Source of the DNA: Methylobacterium sp. WL1
Lineage (GTDB): Bacteria > Pseudomonadota > Alphaproteobacteria > Rhizobiales > Beijerinckiaceae
Direction: 5' to 3'
DNA length: 64,000 nucleotides
Assembly (NCBI RefSeq): GCF_008000895.1
Contig: NZ_CP042823.1
Location: 2,297,001-2,361,000 of the forward strand
This document shows, one piece after another, positions 38,506-47,080 of this stretch (position 1 is its first letter; each line of letters begins with the position of its first letter). The notes below the pieces were generated by a model. The model made no database searches, was not told the origin of the DNA, and saw only the letters and a program-made list of their open reading frames with translations. A program made the position numbers and the translations under genes.

Positions 38506-38556
38506 CCCACATGCAAACAGGGCGCGGATGGCATCCGCGCCCTGTTTGCATGTGGG
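38506..38556. terminator. 25-bp perfect inverted repeat between convergent oxoamine synthase and wza genes
   Basis: Arms 38506-38530 and 38532-38556 are exact complements around a single central base, an unusually long perfect stem. It lies 39 bases beyond the oxoamine synthase stop and 44 beyond the wza stop on the other strand. It is probably a bidirectional terminator; TTTGCATGT follows the stem core in one direction. Confidence 0.8.
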
Positions 38557-38599
38557 CTCCGGATCCCACGCCGGCCCGGAGGCCGGCGTGTCGGCCAGC

Positions 38600-39784
38600 C
38601 TACTTGGCGTAGGCGTAGGCGGTGGCCGCGGAGCTGAGCGGGCCGGTGACGCCGCTGAAGGCGGTCAGCACCTTCTGGACCTCGGTGAACGGGGCGTTCG
38701 AGACGTAGATCAGGTCGCGGTTGCGCATGCGGAACGCCTGGGTGGTGAACAGGCTGTTGGGGTCGCGCATGTTGATCCGGTACACCACCGGCACCAGCGG
38801 GGTGCCGGTGAGCTTGGTGGCCGGGTTGAGGCGGCGCACCACGCTGGCGGGCTCGAACCGGAAGATGAAGGTGCCGGCCGGGTCGGCGGCGAAGTCCGAG
38901 AGGCCGCGCGCCTTGGCGAGCGCCTGGGCCAGGGTGATCCCGTCGGCCTGGAACGGCAGCTCGGTCGCCTGGCCGAGCGCGCCCACCGCCAGGAAGGTCT
39001 GCGGATCGCGCACCAGGGTCAGCACGTCGTTGGGCCGCAGGTAGATGTTCTCCTTAGGGTTCGACACCACCGTGGTCAGCGGCACCGTGGCGGTGACCGG
39101 CCCGCGCGACAGGCGCACGAAGGTCTCCGAGACCGGCGAGCGGTTGCCGCCCGCCGACGCGATGACGTCGAGGATGCGGTCGCCGTGGCCCGACAACGGC
39201 AGGCGCGCGCCGGCGGCGCCCTCGCCGGTGACGGTCACCGCCTGGCTGATCGGCCGGGTGACCGAGACCAGCACCTGCGGCTGGATCGCCTTGCCGGCGA
39301 GCTCGTTCTCGATCAGGCCCTGGACGTCCTGGGGCCGGCGGCCGGCGACCTTGATGCGCCCGGCATAGGGCACCGAGATCGCGCCATCGCGGCCGACCGG
39401 CTGCTCGGGGATGAGGGCGGACTTGGAGCCGGCGGAGAAGCGGTCGGCCACCAGCGGGCCGGAGAACAGGCCGCCGGAGCCGGCCTCCCAGACCGAGACC
39501 GAGACCATGTCGCCGATGCCGATCACCGGCTCGGTGGAGGGGCGGTGGTCACCGAAGGAGGCGAGCAGGCTGTCGAGGGGCCGGCCGCGCAGGGCCTCGA
39601 CCACGGATGGGGTGACGTCGATGATTTCGTAGCGGGCGAGCACGCCGCCGTCGGCGGTGGCGACTTCCGCGCCAGCCTCGATCGCGCTGGCCGTCGGACC
39701 CGCCGCGGGCAGGTACGTGCAGCCGCCGATGGACCCTGCCGCGAGGGCGGCCATCAGCGCTGAGAGCGCCGTCTTACGCAGCAT
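38600..39784 (-). CDS. Wza/KpsD-type polysaccharide export lipoprotein
   Basis: A 394-residue outer-membrane polysaccharide export protein. The lipoprotein signal ends at Cys22 (GSIGGC), preceded by a hydrophobic helix. A Poly_export (PES) domain follows at ~90-180 (IGIGDMVSVSVWEAG, GRDGAISVPYAGRIKVAG), then SLBB-like repeats (VTVTGEG; NIYLRPNDVLTLV). The ATG at 39784 has an AGGAGA site. It presumably forms the outer-membrane channel for the capsule made by neighbouring genes. A Wzc/KpsE-type inner partner is not in the window. Confidence 0.92.
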   Translation of the reverse strand: MLRKTALSALMAALAAGSIGGCTYLPAAGPTASAIEAGAEVATADGGVLARYEIIDVTPSVVEALRGRPLDSLLASFGDHRPSTEPVIGIGDMVSVSVWEAGSGGLFSGPLVADRFSAGSKSALIPEQPVGRDGAISVPYAGRIKVAGRRPQDVQGLIENELAGKAIQPQVLVSVTRPISQAVTVTGEGAAGARLPLSGHGDRILDVIASAGGNRSPVSETFVRLSRGPVTATVPLTTVVSNPKENIYLRPNDVLTLVRDPQTFLAVGALGQATELPFQADGITLAQALAKARGLSDFAADPAGTFIFRFEPASVVRRLNPATKLTGTPLVPVVYRINMRDPNSLFTTQAFRMRNRDLIYVSNAPFTEVQKVLTAFSGVTGPLSSAATAYAYAK

Positions 39785-39989
39785 CACAGAGACTTCTCCT
39801 CGCCGGCCTCCGCGCCATCGCTGGCTCGGACCGGGACATCCATGGTGACCGCCAAACGCTGCGATCGCTTTAACGGCCGCGTCGAACAGGCGGGCGCCGT
39901 GCGGAACCCACTTCTCGGACAGCTTCGCTATCGGCCGGCAATGCGTCACCAGCGTGGCACTGCCGAGCTTGTTGCCGTCAAGCTTAACC

Positions 39990-41483
39990 TTATCGCGTCC
40001 TTGCCGGCATGTCCGCAAGGGCGCCAGCCAGGGTGGACCGCAGCTCCCGCCCCAGGGCATCGGCAGCGATGTCCCGTCGCTTCGGCGGGACAGGGGGCCC
40101 GCCGAAGCGGAACAGGGCGTAATCGGTCGCCTGACCGCCGAACCCGGGCTTGCAGGTCGGCAGCGAGGGGGCGTGGTCCCCGAAGACGCAGAGCGTGACG
40201 GTCTGGCCGCGCTCGCGCGCCAGGGCGTCGAGCCCGGCCACCAGGTTCTCGACCATCCGCCCTGTATTGACCACGTGGTGGAGGTACTGCGCCTCCGGGG
40301 CGTCGATCCCGGGCAGCCGACCGGGCTTCCACGGTCCGTGATTCTCCATCGTGACGCAGAATAGGAACAGCGGGGTGCGCCGCCCCCGGACCTCGTCGAG
40401 CAGACGCTCCCCGAGGGCGACGTCGCCGACATAGGGGCCGATGCGGGGGGCGGCCGCGAATGTTTCGCCCATCACCAGGTCGCCGAAGCCGAAGGCCTGC
40501 ATGACCTTCGCCCGGCGAAAGAAATCCCGGTGGAACGGGTGCAGGAACAGGGTGCCGTAACCCCGGCTCCGGGCCAGCCGGGCGAGGCTGGTCGGCTCGT
40601 CGCCGCTGCGGGAGGTATAGGGATCGTACCGGCCGAAGCCGAGGCTTTCGGAGGGGCGGCCCGTGAGCACGGCGTGCTCGCTGCGCATGGTGTAGGCGCC
40701 GTGCGCCGGGACCCGCAGCCGGCCGTATTGCGCAGCCCGGGTGCGGAACAGCTCCATCGCGGGCAGTGCCGGGCCGCCGAGGCGCTCCGGGTCGATGAAC
40801 GATTCGAGCTGGATCACCACGACCACGTCGTCGCCCGGGCCGGCCTGCAGCACCGGCACGTCCGGGACCGGGGCGCTGCCCGCCAGCGCCCGGGCCGTGT
40901 AGCCGAGCAGGCTCGCCGGCAGGCCGACCCGCGCGACATCGGCCTCCAGGTCGGGCTCCGGGAACCATTGCGCGACGAGGCCAGCGAGCGGCGGCCGGGA
41001 CGCGGCGCGGAACAGGATCCACAGGGCGAGCGGCAAGCCGAGCAGCGCCGCGACGCGCAGGAGCGGCCCGCCCGGCAAGACGCTGGGCTCGGTCCGGTAC
41101 CAGATCACCGTCGCGATCAGGGTCAGGATCACCGGGACCGCGATGCGCGGATCCCAGAGCGGCGGGATGTAGTAGAGCTGCGGGTGTCGCGGCACCTGCG
41201 GCAGCAGGACGAAGTCGCTGAACAGCAGCGGCTCGCCGATCACCGATCGCTTCGCGCGGCTGACATAGATCAGCGCCGCCACGGAGACCACGCAGGTCAG
41301 GGCAGCCAGCCACGGCCGCCACGAGAAGCAGAACCAGAACAGCAGGATCAGCGAGTAGCCGAGCAACCGCAGGGCGAGATCGCCCGGCGCGAGACTGGCC
41401 CGGGTGAGCGAATCGCCGACGAAGACTTCGAGGGCGAGGCAGAGGGCCAGCGCGAGGCTGGCGGCGGTGAGGAACGTCGTCAA
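39990..41483 (-). CDS. LtaS-like sulfatase-fold membrane enzyme (RkpI-like)
   Basis: About 497 residues if started at the TTG at 41483; the frame is open to 41807 and the true start is unclear. Five hydrophobic segments (for example SLALALCLALEVFV and LLGYSLILLFWFCF) precede an alkaline-phosphatase/sulfatase-type domain. That domain has VVIQLESF, the nucleophile region HGAYTMRSEHAVLTG, TMENHGPW and CVFGDHAPSLP as metal-binding landmarks. LtaS-type enzymes transfer phosphoglycerol or phosphoethanolamine; here it may decorate or assemble the capsule. It lies downstream of the kpsC-like gene on the same strand. Confidence 0.8.
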   Translation of the reverse strand: MTTFLTAASLALALCLALEVFVGDSLTRASLAPGDLALRLLGYSLILLFWFCFSWRPWLAALTCVVSVAALIYVSRAKRSVIGEPLLFSDFVLLPQVPRHPQLYYIPPLWDPRIAVPVILTLIATVIWYRTEPSVLPGGPLLRVAALLGLPLALWILFRAASRPPLAGLVAQWFPEPDLEADVARVGLPASLLGYTARALAGSAPVPDVPVLQAGPGDDVVVVIQLESFIDPERLGGPALPAMELFRTRAAQYGRLRVPAHGAYTMRSEHAVLTGRPSESLGFGRYDPYTSRSGDEPTSLARLARSRGYGTLFLHPFHRDFFRRAKVMQAFGFGDLVMGETFAAAPRIGPYVGDVALGERLLDEVRGRRTPLFLFCVTMENHGPWKPGRLPGIDAPEAQYLHHVVNTGRMVENLVAGLDALARERGQTVTLCVFGDHAPSLPTCKPGFGGQATDYALFRFGGPPVPPKRRDIAADALGRELRSTLAGALADMPARTR

Positions 41484-41697
41484 GGTCCTGGAACTCGGAG
41501 AGGGGCAAGCGCGCGAGCGAGCGATACGGCATCCGACCCGGCACGGAAGAACATGTTGAAACAAGGGCTTCGGGACGTTCCCTGAAGCGGGGGCCTCGGC
41601 GTCACCCCCTCTTCCGCTACAAGAGAAGCCGGCCCTATCCCCGTTTGCGGGCTCGAAAAATCCGGGACACCGGATGTCACGGCGGTGCTCCCTGCCC

Positions 41698-43194
41698 TCA
41701 GCGCGGTCCAGCCTCGCGGCCGACGCCGCGGCGCCGGCGCAACGCCCGCACGATCGGATTGAACAAGCCGTAGCGGGCGCGCATGACCCAATGGGCGGTG
41801 CGGCCAATCGAGAGCGCGCTGCGCGGTGCGGCCTCGCGGGCGGCGCTCAGCCGGTCGAGAAGCTGCTCGGGGCTGCAGGGTTTCATCGCTACGGGGTCGA
41901 GGTAGCGCGAATAGAGGATCATCGCCCCGGCTACCAACTCGTCCAGGGTGAGCTTGCGGCCACGGTCGGCTCCCGGCGCCAGATCCTCGGACAGGCCCCA
42001 GCCCGAGTAGAACGGACGGCCATGAGTGGCCACGGTGAGCCCGCGGATCAGCGCCTCGAAGCCCGCGAGCGAGGTCATGGTCTCGACGTGGTGGACCCGG
42101 TCGAGCAGGTCGACGATGCTGACCCCCGCCACGATCCGGTCGGCGAGCGCCAGCACCTCCGCCTCCGGGATGATGCCGGGGCGAAACCCCGCCTCGACGT
42201 CGGGATGGGGCTTGTAGAGCAGGAAGGCGTCGGGGTTGCGCCGCCGGGCGGCCTCGAGCAGCGCCCGGTTGGACCGGACCAGCGGCGAGCCGTGCTGCAC
42301 CGAGGCGTCGTCCTCCACCTGTCCCGGCACCAGCACGATCCTGCGGCCGGCCGGCCAATCGAGCGATGCGGCGTCCAGGCCAACATTGTACTTGCTGAGG
42401 CGGCGGGCCACGACCTCCTCACGCAGGCGCTTAGCCCGGCTCACGAGTTCGGGCGGGAAATCCGATTCGGCCAGCAGCCGTTGCAGGCGGCTCTCCCTGC
42501 GGGGATCGTAGTAGATGCCGAGGTCGTCGACCACGATCGAGGCGCCGGGCTGCAAGCTCGCCCCGAGGCCCACCGAGCGTAGGAATCCGTCCTCCACCCG
42601 GGCGAGCGGCAGGCCGGCCAGCGTGCAGGCGTCTTCAAGCTTGCCCGGGGCCCGCGTCGCCCAGGCGAGGATCCGGCCGTGATGGCGCTGGCCCGCTTCG
42701 ACCGCGGCCTCGGCCGTCATGGTGTGGACCGGGCGCCCGGCGGGCCCGGTGCCGAGCACGTCGAGGGCCGTCCTCTTCCAGCGTGACATGCCGACATAGA
42801 CGACGCGCCGGTCGTTCTCGGCGAAGCGTGCGGCGAGCCAGGCCACCGCCTCGGCGCAGGCCTCGCGGCCGATCGGCGCGCGGGTCCAGGGATCGAGGTA
42901 GTGGATGCCGCCCTCCCCGCCGAGCGGCACGTCGTCGAGGCTGATCCGCAAAGATGCGAAGCCCGTCTCCGGCCGATCGTACGGGCTGACCAGGGGACCC
43001 GGCGCGACGACGAGCCTGCGCCGGCCGGTCAGCGCGAGCAGCCGCGCCGCCAGGCTTCCCGCCTGCCAGACGGCGCCGACTGCACCGGGCCGCACCGGCC
43101 CGAAGGCGAGACCCGTCGCGGCCTCGATCTCCGTCCGCAGGCGGTGGATCGTCCGGCCGGTCGCATAGAGCGACGGGGTCGGTTCAAGGGACAT
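41698..43194 (-). CDS. KpsC-like capsule glycosyltransferase, single-domain version
   Basis: A 498-residue capsule polysaccharide protein of the KpsC/LipA family. In group 2 capsules KpsC adds the beta-Kdo linker to the lipid terminus. The signature EDGFLRSVGLG...DDLGIYYDP is found once, whereas full KpsC has two such modules. FLLYKPHPDVEAGFR and THGRPFYSGWGLSED are also family features. The ATG at 43194 begins MSLEPTPSLYATG; longer starts are possible. It is divergent from the kpsS-like gene. Together they imply a lipid-linked capsule, but Kdo use is not proven. Confidence 0.85.
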   Translation of the reverse strand: MSLEPTPSLYATGRTIHRLRTEIEAATGLAFGPVRPGAVGAVWQAGSLAARLLALTGRRRLVVAPGPLVSPYDRPETGFASLRISLDDVPLGGEGGIHYLDPWTRAPIGREACAEAVAWLAARFAENDRRVVYVGMSRWKRTALDVLGTGPAGRPVHTMTAEAAVEAGQRHHGRILAWATRAPGKLEDACTLAGLPLARVEDGFLRSVGLGASLQPGASIVVDDLGIYYDPRRESRLQRLLAESDFPPELVSRAKRLREEVVARRLSKYNVGLDAASLDWPAGRRIVLVPGQVEDDASVQHGSPLVRSNRALLEAARRRNPDAFLLYKPHPDVEAGFRPGIIPEAEVLALADRIVAGVSIVDLLDRVHHVETMTSLAGFEALIRGLTVATHGRPFYSGWGLSEDLAPGADRGRKLTLDELVAGAMILYSRYLDPVAMKPCSPEQLLDRLSAAREAAPRSALSIGRTAHWVMRARYGLFNPIVRALRRRRGVGREAGPR

Positions 43195-43544
43195 GATGGG
43201 GCGCCCGGCTCCGGTCATCTGACTCGTTCGGGCCGTCGTGTAGCGCATTTTCTCCGGCATGGGATGGCCGGCCCAAAACCACCGAAATCACAGGGACAAG
43301 CGCGTCCGTTCGCGCAAAGCGTCACGTCGCGGAAAGGATTTGGACATATCGTCGCCGTGATTGACCCTTCAATCCAGGCGGGGGCCGCGAAAGTGCGACC
43401 GTTGCAGACGGGCCACGCCGGAGCGGAAACGCCCTCCTGCGACGCGGCCTCGGATTGCCGGCTCGCGCCGAGGCGTGCCACCTCAGGTCAGTCTTTCCGG
43501 TCCGGCTCCGTCCGGCCGAGGGTCAAGGATAGAAGCGCCGCGGA
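43195..43544. promoter_or_regulatory. Divergent region between kpsC- and kpsS-like genes
   Basis: 350 bases presumably contain both divergent promoters. I see no further gene, riboswitch-like structure or clear operator. Confidence 0.35.
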
Positions 43545-44852
43545 ATGCATAAGACCGCCCCCGACGCCCTCCGCGACCGCCCCGCAACCTTTCTGTTCCT
43601 GCAGGGCATCGCGTCTCCGTTCTTCTCCGATCTCGGCACGGCGCTGCGCGCCCGGGGACACGAGGTCCGGCGCATCAACCTGTGCCCCGGCGACTGGCTG
43701 TTCTGGAACGGTAAGGCGGACAATTACCGCGGCCGCCGCGAGGCGTGGGGCACGTATCTCGAATCATATCTCGACCGCGAGGCCGTCACGGACATCGTGC
43801 TGTTCGGCGATTGCCGGCCGTTCCACCGGGCGGCCCGGATGATCGCGGAGGTCCGCGGCCTGCGCGTCCACGTGTTCGAGGAAGGCTACATCCGTCCCAA
43901 CTGGATCACCTGCGAGCTCGGCGGGGTGAACGGCTTCTCGTCCCTGCCCCGCACGGCGGCCGAAGTCCGCGCGCTGGCGCGCCGCCTGCCCCAGCCCGGC
44001 CGGGCAATGCCCTCAACCGGCGATATGGCCCGCCGCAGCGTCTGGGATGTCGGCTACAACATCGCCAACATCGCCTTCCCTTATCTCTTCCCACATTTCC
44101 GCAGCCACCGGCCGACCCATATCGCGGCCGAGTACGCGGGCTGGATCAAGAAGTTCAGCCGCCGCTCCCACACCCGCCGCGAGGCAGCGCGCTGCGACGA
44201 GATCTACCGTGCGGTCGGCTGCGACTACTTCCTTCTGCCGCTCCAGCTCGACAGCGACTACCAGATCCGGGTGCACTCGCCGTTCCTGGGCGTCGAAGGC
44301 TTCATGGACCGGGTGATCAAGTCCTTCGCGGACGCGTCCTCGGCGCCGACGCGCCTCCTCGTGAAGCTGCATCCGCTGGACAGCGGCCTGATCAACTGGC
44401 GCAAGTTCGCCCGTGCCTCGGCCCGGCGCCACGGCGTCAGCGACCGGCTCGACTTCATCGACGGCGGCGACCTTCCGTCGCTGATCAAGGGCGCCCGCGG
44501 CGTCGTGATCGTCAACTCGACCGTCGGCATGCTGTCGCTGGAGATGGGCCGGCCGACTCATGCGGTCGGCACCGCGATCTACAACATGGCCGGACTGACC
44601 CATCAGGCCGACCTCGATGGGTTCTGGACGAACCCGACCCCGCCGGACATGGGCCTGATGGCCGATTTCCGCCGCGTGGTGCTACACCGGACACAGGTCA
44701 ACGGCGGCTTCTTCTCCAAGGGGGCGATCGAGCGGGCGGTGGCCGGCTCGGTGCCGCGGATGGAATCCGCCCTCCCCGATTCGATGCTGGCCGCCGCGCG
44801 GGTGATCCGCGAAGGCGGCGAGAGCGACGGGCAACTCGCGCCCGTCTACTGA
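43545..44852 (+). CDS. KpsS-like capsule polysaccharide protein
   Basis: A 435-residue member of the KpsS/LipB family, the partner Kdo transferase that acts first on the lipid acceptor in group 2 capsules. Landmarks are FLFLQGIASPFFSDLG, RINLCPGDWLFW, VLFGDCRPFHRAA, VFEEGYIRPNWIT and LLVKLHPLDSG. If it acts like KpsS, its acceptor would be the capsule's lipid anchor, which makes the nearby PKS/oxoamine synthase set meaningful. It begins a run of three genes with the reductase and formyltransferase. Confidence 0.88.
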   Translation: MHKTAPDALRDRPATFLFLQGIASPFFSDLGTALRARGHEVRRINLCPGDWLFWNGKADNYRGRREAWGTYLESYLDREAVTDIVLFGDCRPFHRAARMIAEVRGLRVHVFEEGYIRPNWITCELGGVNGFSSLPRTAAEVRALARRLPQPGRAMPSTGDMARRSVWDVGYNIANIAFPYLFPHFRSHRPTHIAAEYAGWIKKFSRRSHTRREAARCDEIYRAVGCDYFLLPLQLDSDYQIRVHSPFLGVEGFMDRVIKSFADASSAPTRLLVKLHPLDSGLINWRKFARASARRHGVSDRLDFIDGGDLPSLIKGARGVVIVNSTVGMLSLEMGRPTHAVGTAIYNMAGLTHQADLDGFWTNPTPPDMGLMADFRRVVLHRTQVNGGFFSKGAIERAVAGSVPRMESALPDSMLAAARVIREGGESDGQLAPVY

Positions 44853-44973
44853 AGCGTGGCGGCAAACGTGTCGGTTCCGGCTGACAGTTTCCGGGGCCGG
44901 CCGACCCATTAAGTCACCGAAGAGCCGTCACCGGCCTTGATTTGTCCGTGCTCCGCGGCGTAGCACCCGCACC

Positions 44974-45741
44974 ATGCCCCGCATTCTGATCACTGGCGCG
45001 TCGAGCGGTATCGGCGCTGCGCTCGCACGCCACTACGCGCGTGCCGACGCAAGCCTCATCCTCGTCGGACGCAACGTCGAGCGGCTCGAAGCCGTGGCCC
45101 GGGATTGCCGGGCGAGCGGCGCGACCGTCGAGCCCGTGCGGCTCGACACCCGTGACCGGGCCGCCGCGATCGCCCTGATCCACAGGCTTCACGCGGCGCA
45201 GCCGCTGGACCTCGTGATCGCCAACGCGGCCGTGAACGGCGGTAACCAGAAGGGCGAGGTCGAGTCCGAGGAGACGGCCTTCGAGACCTCCGACATCAAT
45301 TACACGGGCTCTCTCAACATCGTGCTGCCCACCCTGACGTTGATGCTTCAGCGCGGCAGCGGCCAGATCGTGCTCGTCTCCTCCCTGGCGGCCTACGCGC
45401 CGCTGCAGGATGCCCCGGCCTATAGCGGCGCCAAGGCCGCCCTGGTCGCCCACGGGCTGGCCTTGCGCCAGAAGGTCGGGCCACGGGGCGTGAAGGTCAA
45501 CGTCGTTGCGCCGGGCTACGTGAAGACCCCGATGGGCGGCGAGCTGAAGGGCTGGCGGCCCCTGGAGATGAGCGCCGAGCAGGCTGCCCTGCGCATCGCC
45601 AAGGGCGTCGCCAAGGATCGCGACGTGATCGCCTTCCCGTTCGCGCTGGCGGCCTTGGCCAGGACCGTCCTACTTCTTCCTGAGAGCATTCGCCGGGCCG
45701 GGCTCTACGCCTTCCGGTTCCAGCGGCGGCCGCGCCGCTGA
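44974..45741 (+). CDS. Short-chain dehydrogenase/reductase (RkpH-like)
   Basis: A 255-residue classical SDR. The cofactor motif TGASSGIG is at residues 7-14; NAA follows at ~82, and the catalytic Tyr150 and Lys154 are in YSGAK with SS upstream. The C-terminal region (LPESIRRAGLYAFRFQRR) is basic and may touch the membrane. In rhizobial rkp loci the SDR RkpH accompanies RkpA and RkpG; 3-ketodihydrosphingosine reductases are from the same broad family. The likely job is reducing the keto group made by the oxoamine synthase. Its TGA overlaps the formyltransferase ATG. Confidence 0.85.
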   Translation: MPRILITGASSGIGAALARHYARADASLILVGRNVERLEAVARDCRASGATVEPVRLDTRDRAAAIALIHRLHAAQPLDLVIANAAVNGGNQKGEVESEETAFETSDINYTGSLNIVLPTLTLMLQRGSGQIVLVSSLAAYAPLQDAPAYSGAKAALVAHGLALRQKVGPRGVKVNVVAPGYVKTPMGGELKGWRPLEMSAEQAALRIAKGVAKDRDVIAFPFALAALARTVLLLPESIRRAGLYAFRFQRRPRR

Positions 45742-46601
45742 TGAGCCGCGCCCGGATCGCCCTGTTCGTGCTGGAGGCGCTGCCGAATGCCCGGGTGGTG
45801 CGCCGGTTCGTGGCCGATCACAGCGCCGACATCGCCTTCGTCGGGCTCTCGAACGCGGAGCGGCCGTCAAGCGGCGGGCTGACCGGGCAGGTCCGGCGCC
45901 ACCTCACGCGGTCGGGGACCGGGATCCTTCCGTATCTGGCGGTGAATTTCGGGCTGCCCGACCTGCTGCGGCCGCTGGCGCCCCTGACCCAGGCCGTGGC
46001 CGGCAGCGGCGACGCGCCGGAATCGACGCCGCTCAAGACCCTGTGTCGGCGCCTCGGCATCCCGACCCTGACGGTGGACGACGTCAACGGTCCCGAGGTC
46101 GCACAGAGGGTGCGCGAGACCGCCCCCGACCTGATCCTGACCTATCATTTCGATCAGATCCTGAAGGCCGAGACCATCGGGTTGGCGCGGCTCGGCGGCA
46201 TCAACGGCCATCCCGGGCTGCTGCCGCGCCATCGCGGGCCGGTCCCGACGATCCACGCCCTAGCGGACGGCCCGGGCGCCTTCGGCATGACCCTGCACTG
46301 GCTCGCCGCCACGATCGACACCGGGGCTATCCTCGCCCAGGAGGCCGTGCCGCTGCCCGCGGACACCACCGCCACCCGGGCGGCCTTGGCGCTCCACGCC
46401 CATGGCCGCGGACTGCTGGACCGCCTGCTCGATGAGATCGCCCGCACCGGCCGCATGCCCGAGGGCCGCAGCACCGCCGTCCTGCCCTACTGTCCGTTTC
46501 CGGATCGCGCGCTGCTCGCCTCCCTGCGCCGGAGGGGCCTGCGCCTGACCGACGGACGGGACCTGCGCGAGGCGGTGAGCCTGTCTGGCCGGGCCGGTTA
46601 A
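45741..46601 (+). CDS. Formyltransferase-family protein in the capsule locus
   Basis: A 286-residue folate-type formyltransferase. The N-H-D catalytic set is visible: Asn155 and His157 in INGHPGLLPRHRGP, Asp193 in ATIDTGAIL. The C-terminal part is not the Fmt tRNA-binding domain, so this is not methionyl-tRNA formyltransferase; small-molecule or sugar N-formylation is likely. TGATG overlap with the reductase indicates coupling. A candidate substrate is the amine of the PKS/oxoamine product or an aminosugar of the capsule. This component is not one I know from described rkp loci. Confidence 0.8.
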   Translation: MSRARIALFVLEALPNARVVRRFVADHSADIAFVGLSNAERPSSGGLTGQVRRHLTRSGTGILPYLAVNFGLPDLLRPLAPLTQAVAGSGDAPESTPLKTLCRRLGIPTLTVDDVNGPEVAQRVRETAPDLILTYHFDQILKAETIGLARLGGINGHPGLLPRHRGPVPTIHALADGPGAFGMTLHWLAATIDTGAILAQEAVPLPADTTATRAALALHAHGRGLLDRLLDEIARTGRMPEGRSTAVLPYCPFPDRALLASLRRRGLRLTDGRDLREAVSLSGRAG

Positions 46602-46612
46602 CCGACCCTTAA
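46598..46612 (+). promoter_or_regulatory. CtrA-type site TTAA-N7-TTAA before flgC-like gene
   Basis: TTAA (46598-46601), seven bases, TTAA (46609-46612) exactly match the core CtrA consensus of alphaproteobacteria. It overlaps the formyltransferase stop and lies ~58 bases before the flagellar ATG. CtrA controls flagellar genes in many members of the class. Confidence 0.6.
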
Positions 46613-46669
46613 GCCTGTTTCGAGAAGGATCGGTCAGCCCAACGTCCCGTTCCGACCGAGCCTGTTCGC

Positions 46670-47080
46670 ATGCCGGATACAAGCCCCCTCAAGGCGGCCA
46701 CCGATGCGTTGGCCTACGGCCGCCGGATCCAGAGCGGCCAGATCCGTGCGATCTCCGAGAACATCGCGAACGCCGATTCGGTCCCGGCCAATCCCAATGG
46801 GGCGCCCTACGCCCGGAAGATCGCGGTGTTCCGTCCGGTCGATGTCGAGGCGGGGCGCGAGCTGGTCGGCCGCATCGTGCGCGATTCGAGCGACTTCCGC
46901 AGGCGTTACGACCCGACCAACGTGTCCGCCGATCGGCAAGGTTATGTCCGCCTGCCCAACGTCAACGTCGCCCTCGAATCGGCCGACCTGCAGCGCGTGA
47001 TCCGCAACTACGAGCTGAACCTCAGCGCCGAGGCGTCGATCGACACGGTGAGCCGGGCGACGCTCAACCTTCTCGGGTGA
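46670..47080 (+). CDS. flgC: Flagellar basal-body rod protein FlgC
   Basis: A 136-residue rod protein. ISENIANADS, LPNVNVALESADL and RNYELNLSAEASID are FlgC landmarks, with the usual N- and C-terminal helices. It is an orphan: no flgB, fliE or other flagellar gene is near. The preceding CtrA-type site supports real flagellar or cell-cycle control. Its last 17 bases overlap the convergent permease gene. A specialised paralogue of FlgC rather than the main one is possible. Confidence 0.85.
   Translation: MPDTSPLKAATDALAYGRRIQSGQIRAISENIANADSVPANPNGAPYARKIAVFRPVDVEAGRELVGRIVRDSSDFRRRYDPTNVSADRQGYVRLPNVNVALESADLQRVIRNYELNLSAEASIDTVSRATLNLLG

Noticed and set aside
45741..46601. Formyltransferase as methionyl-tRNA formyltransferase
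   Set aside because: The C-terminal tRNA-binding domain is missing and the context is capsule biosynthesis, with no def or fmt neighbours.
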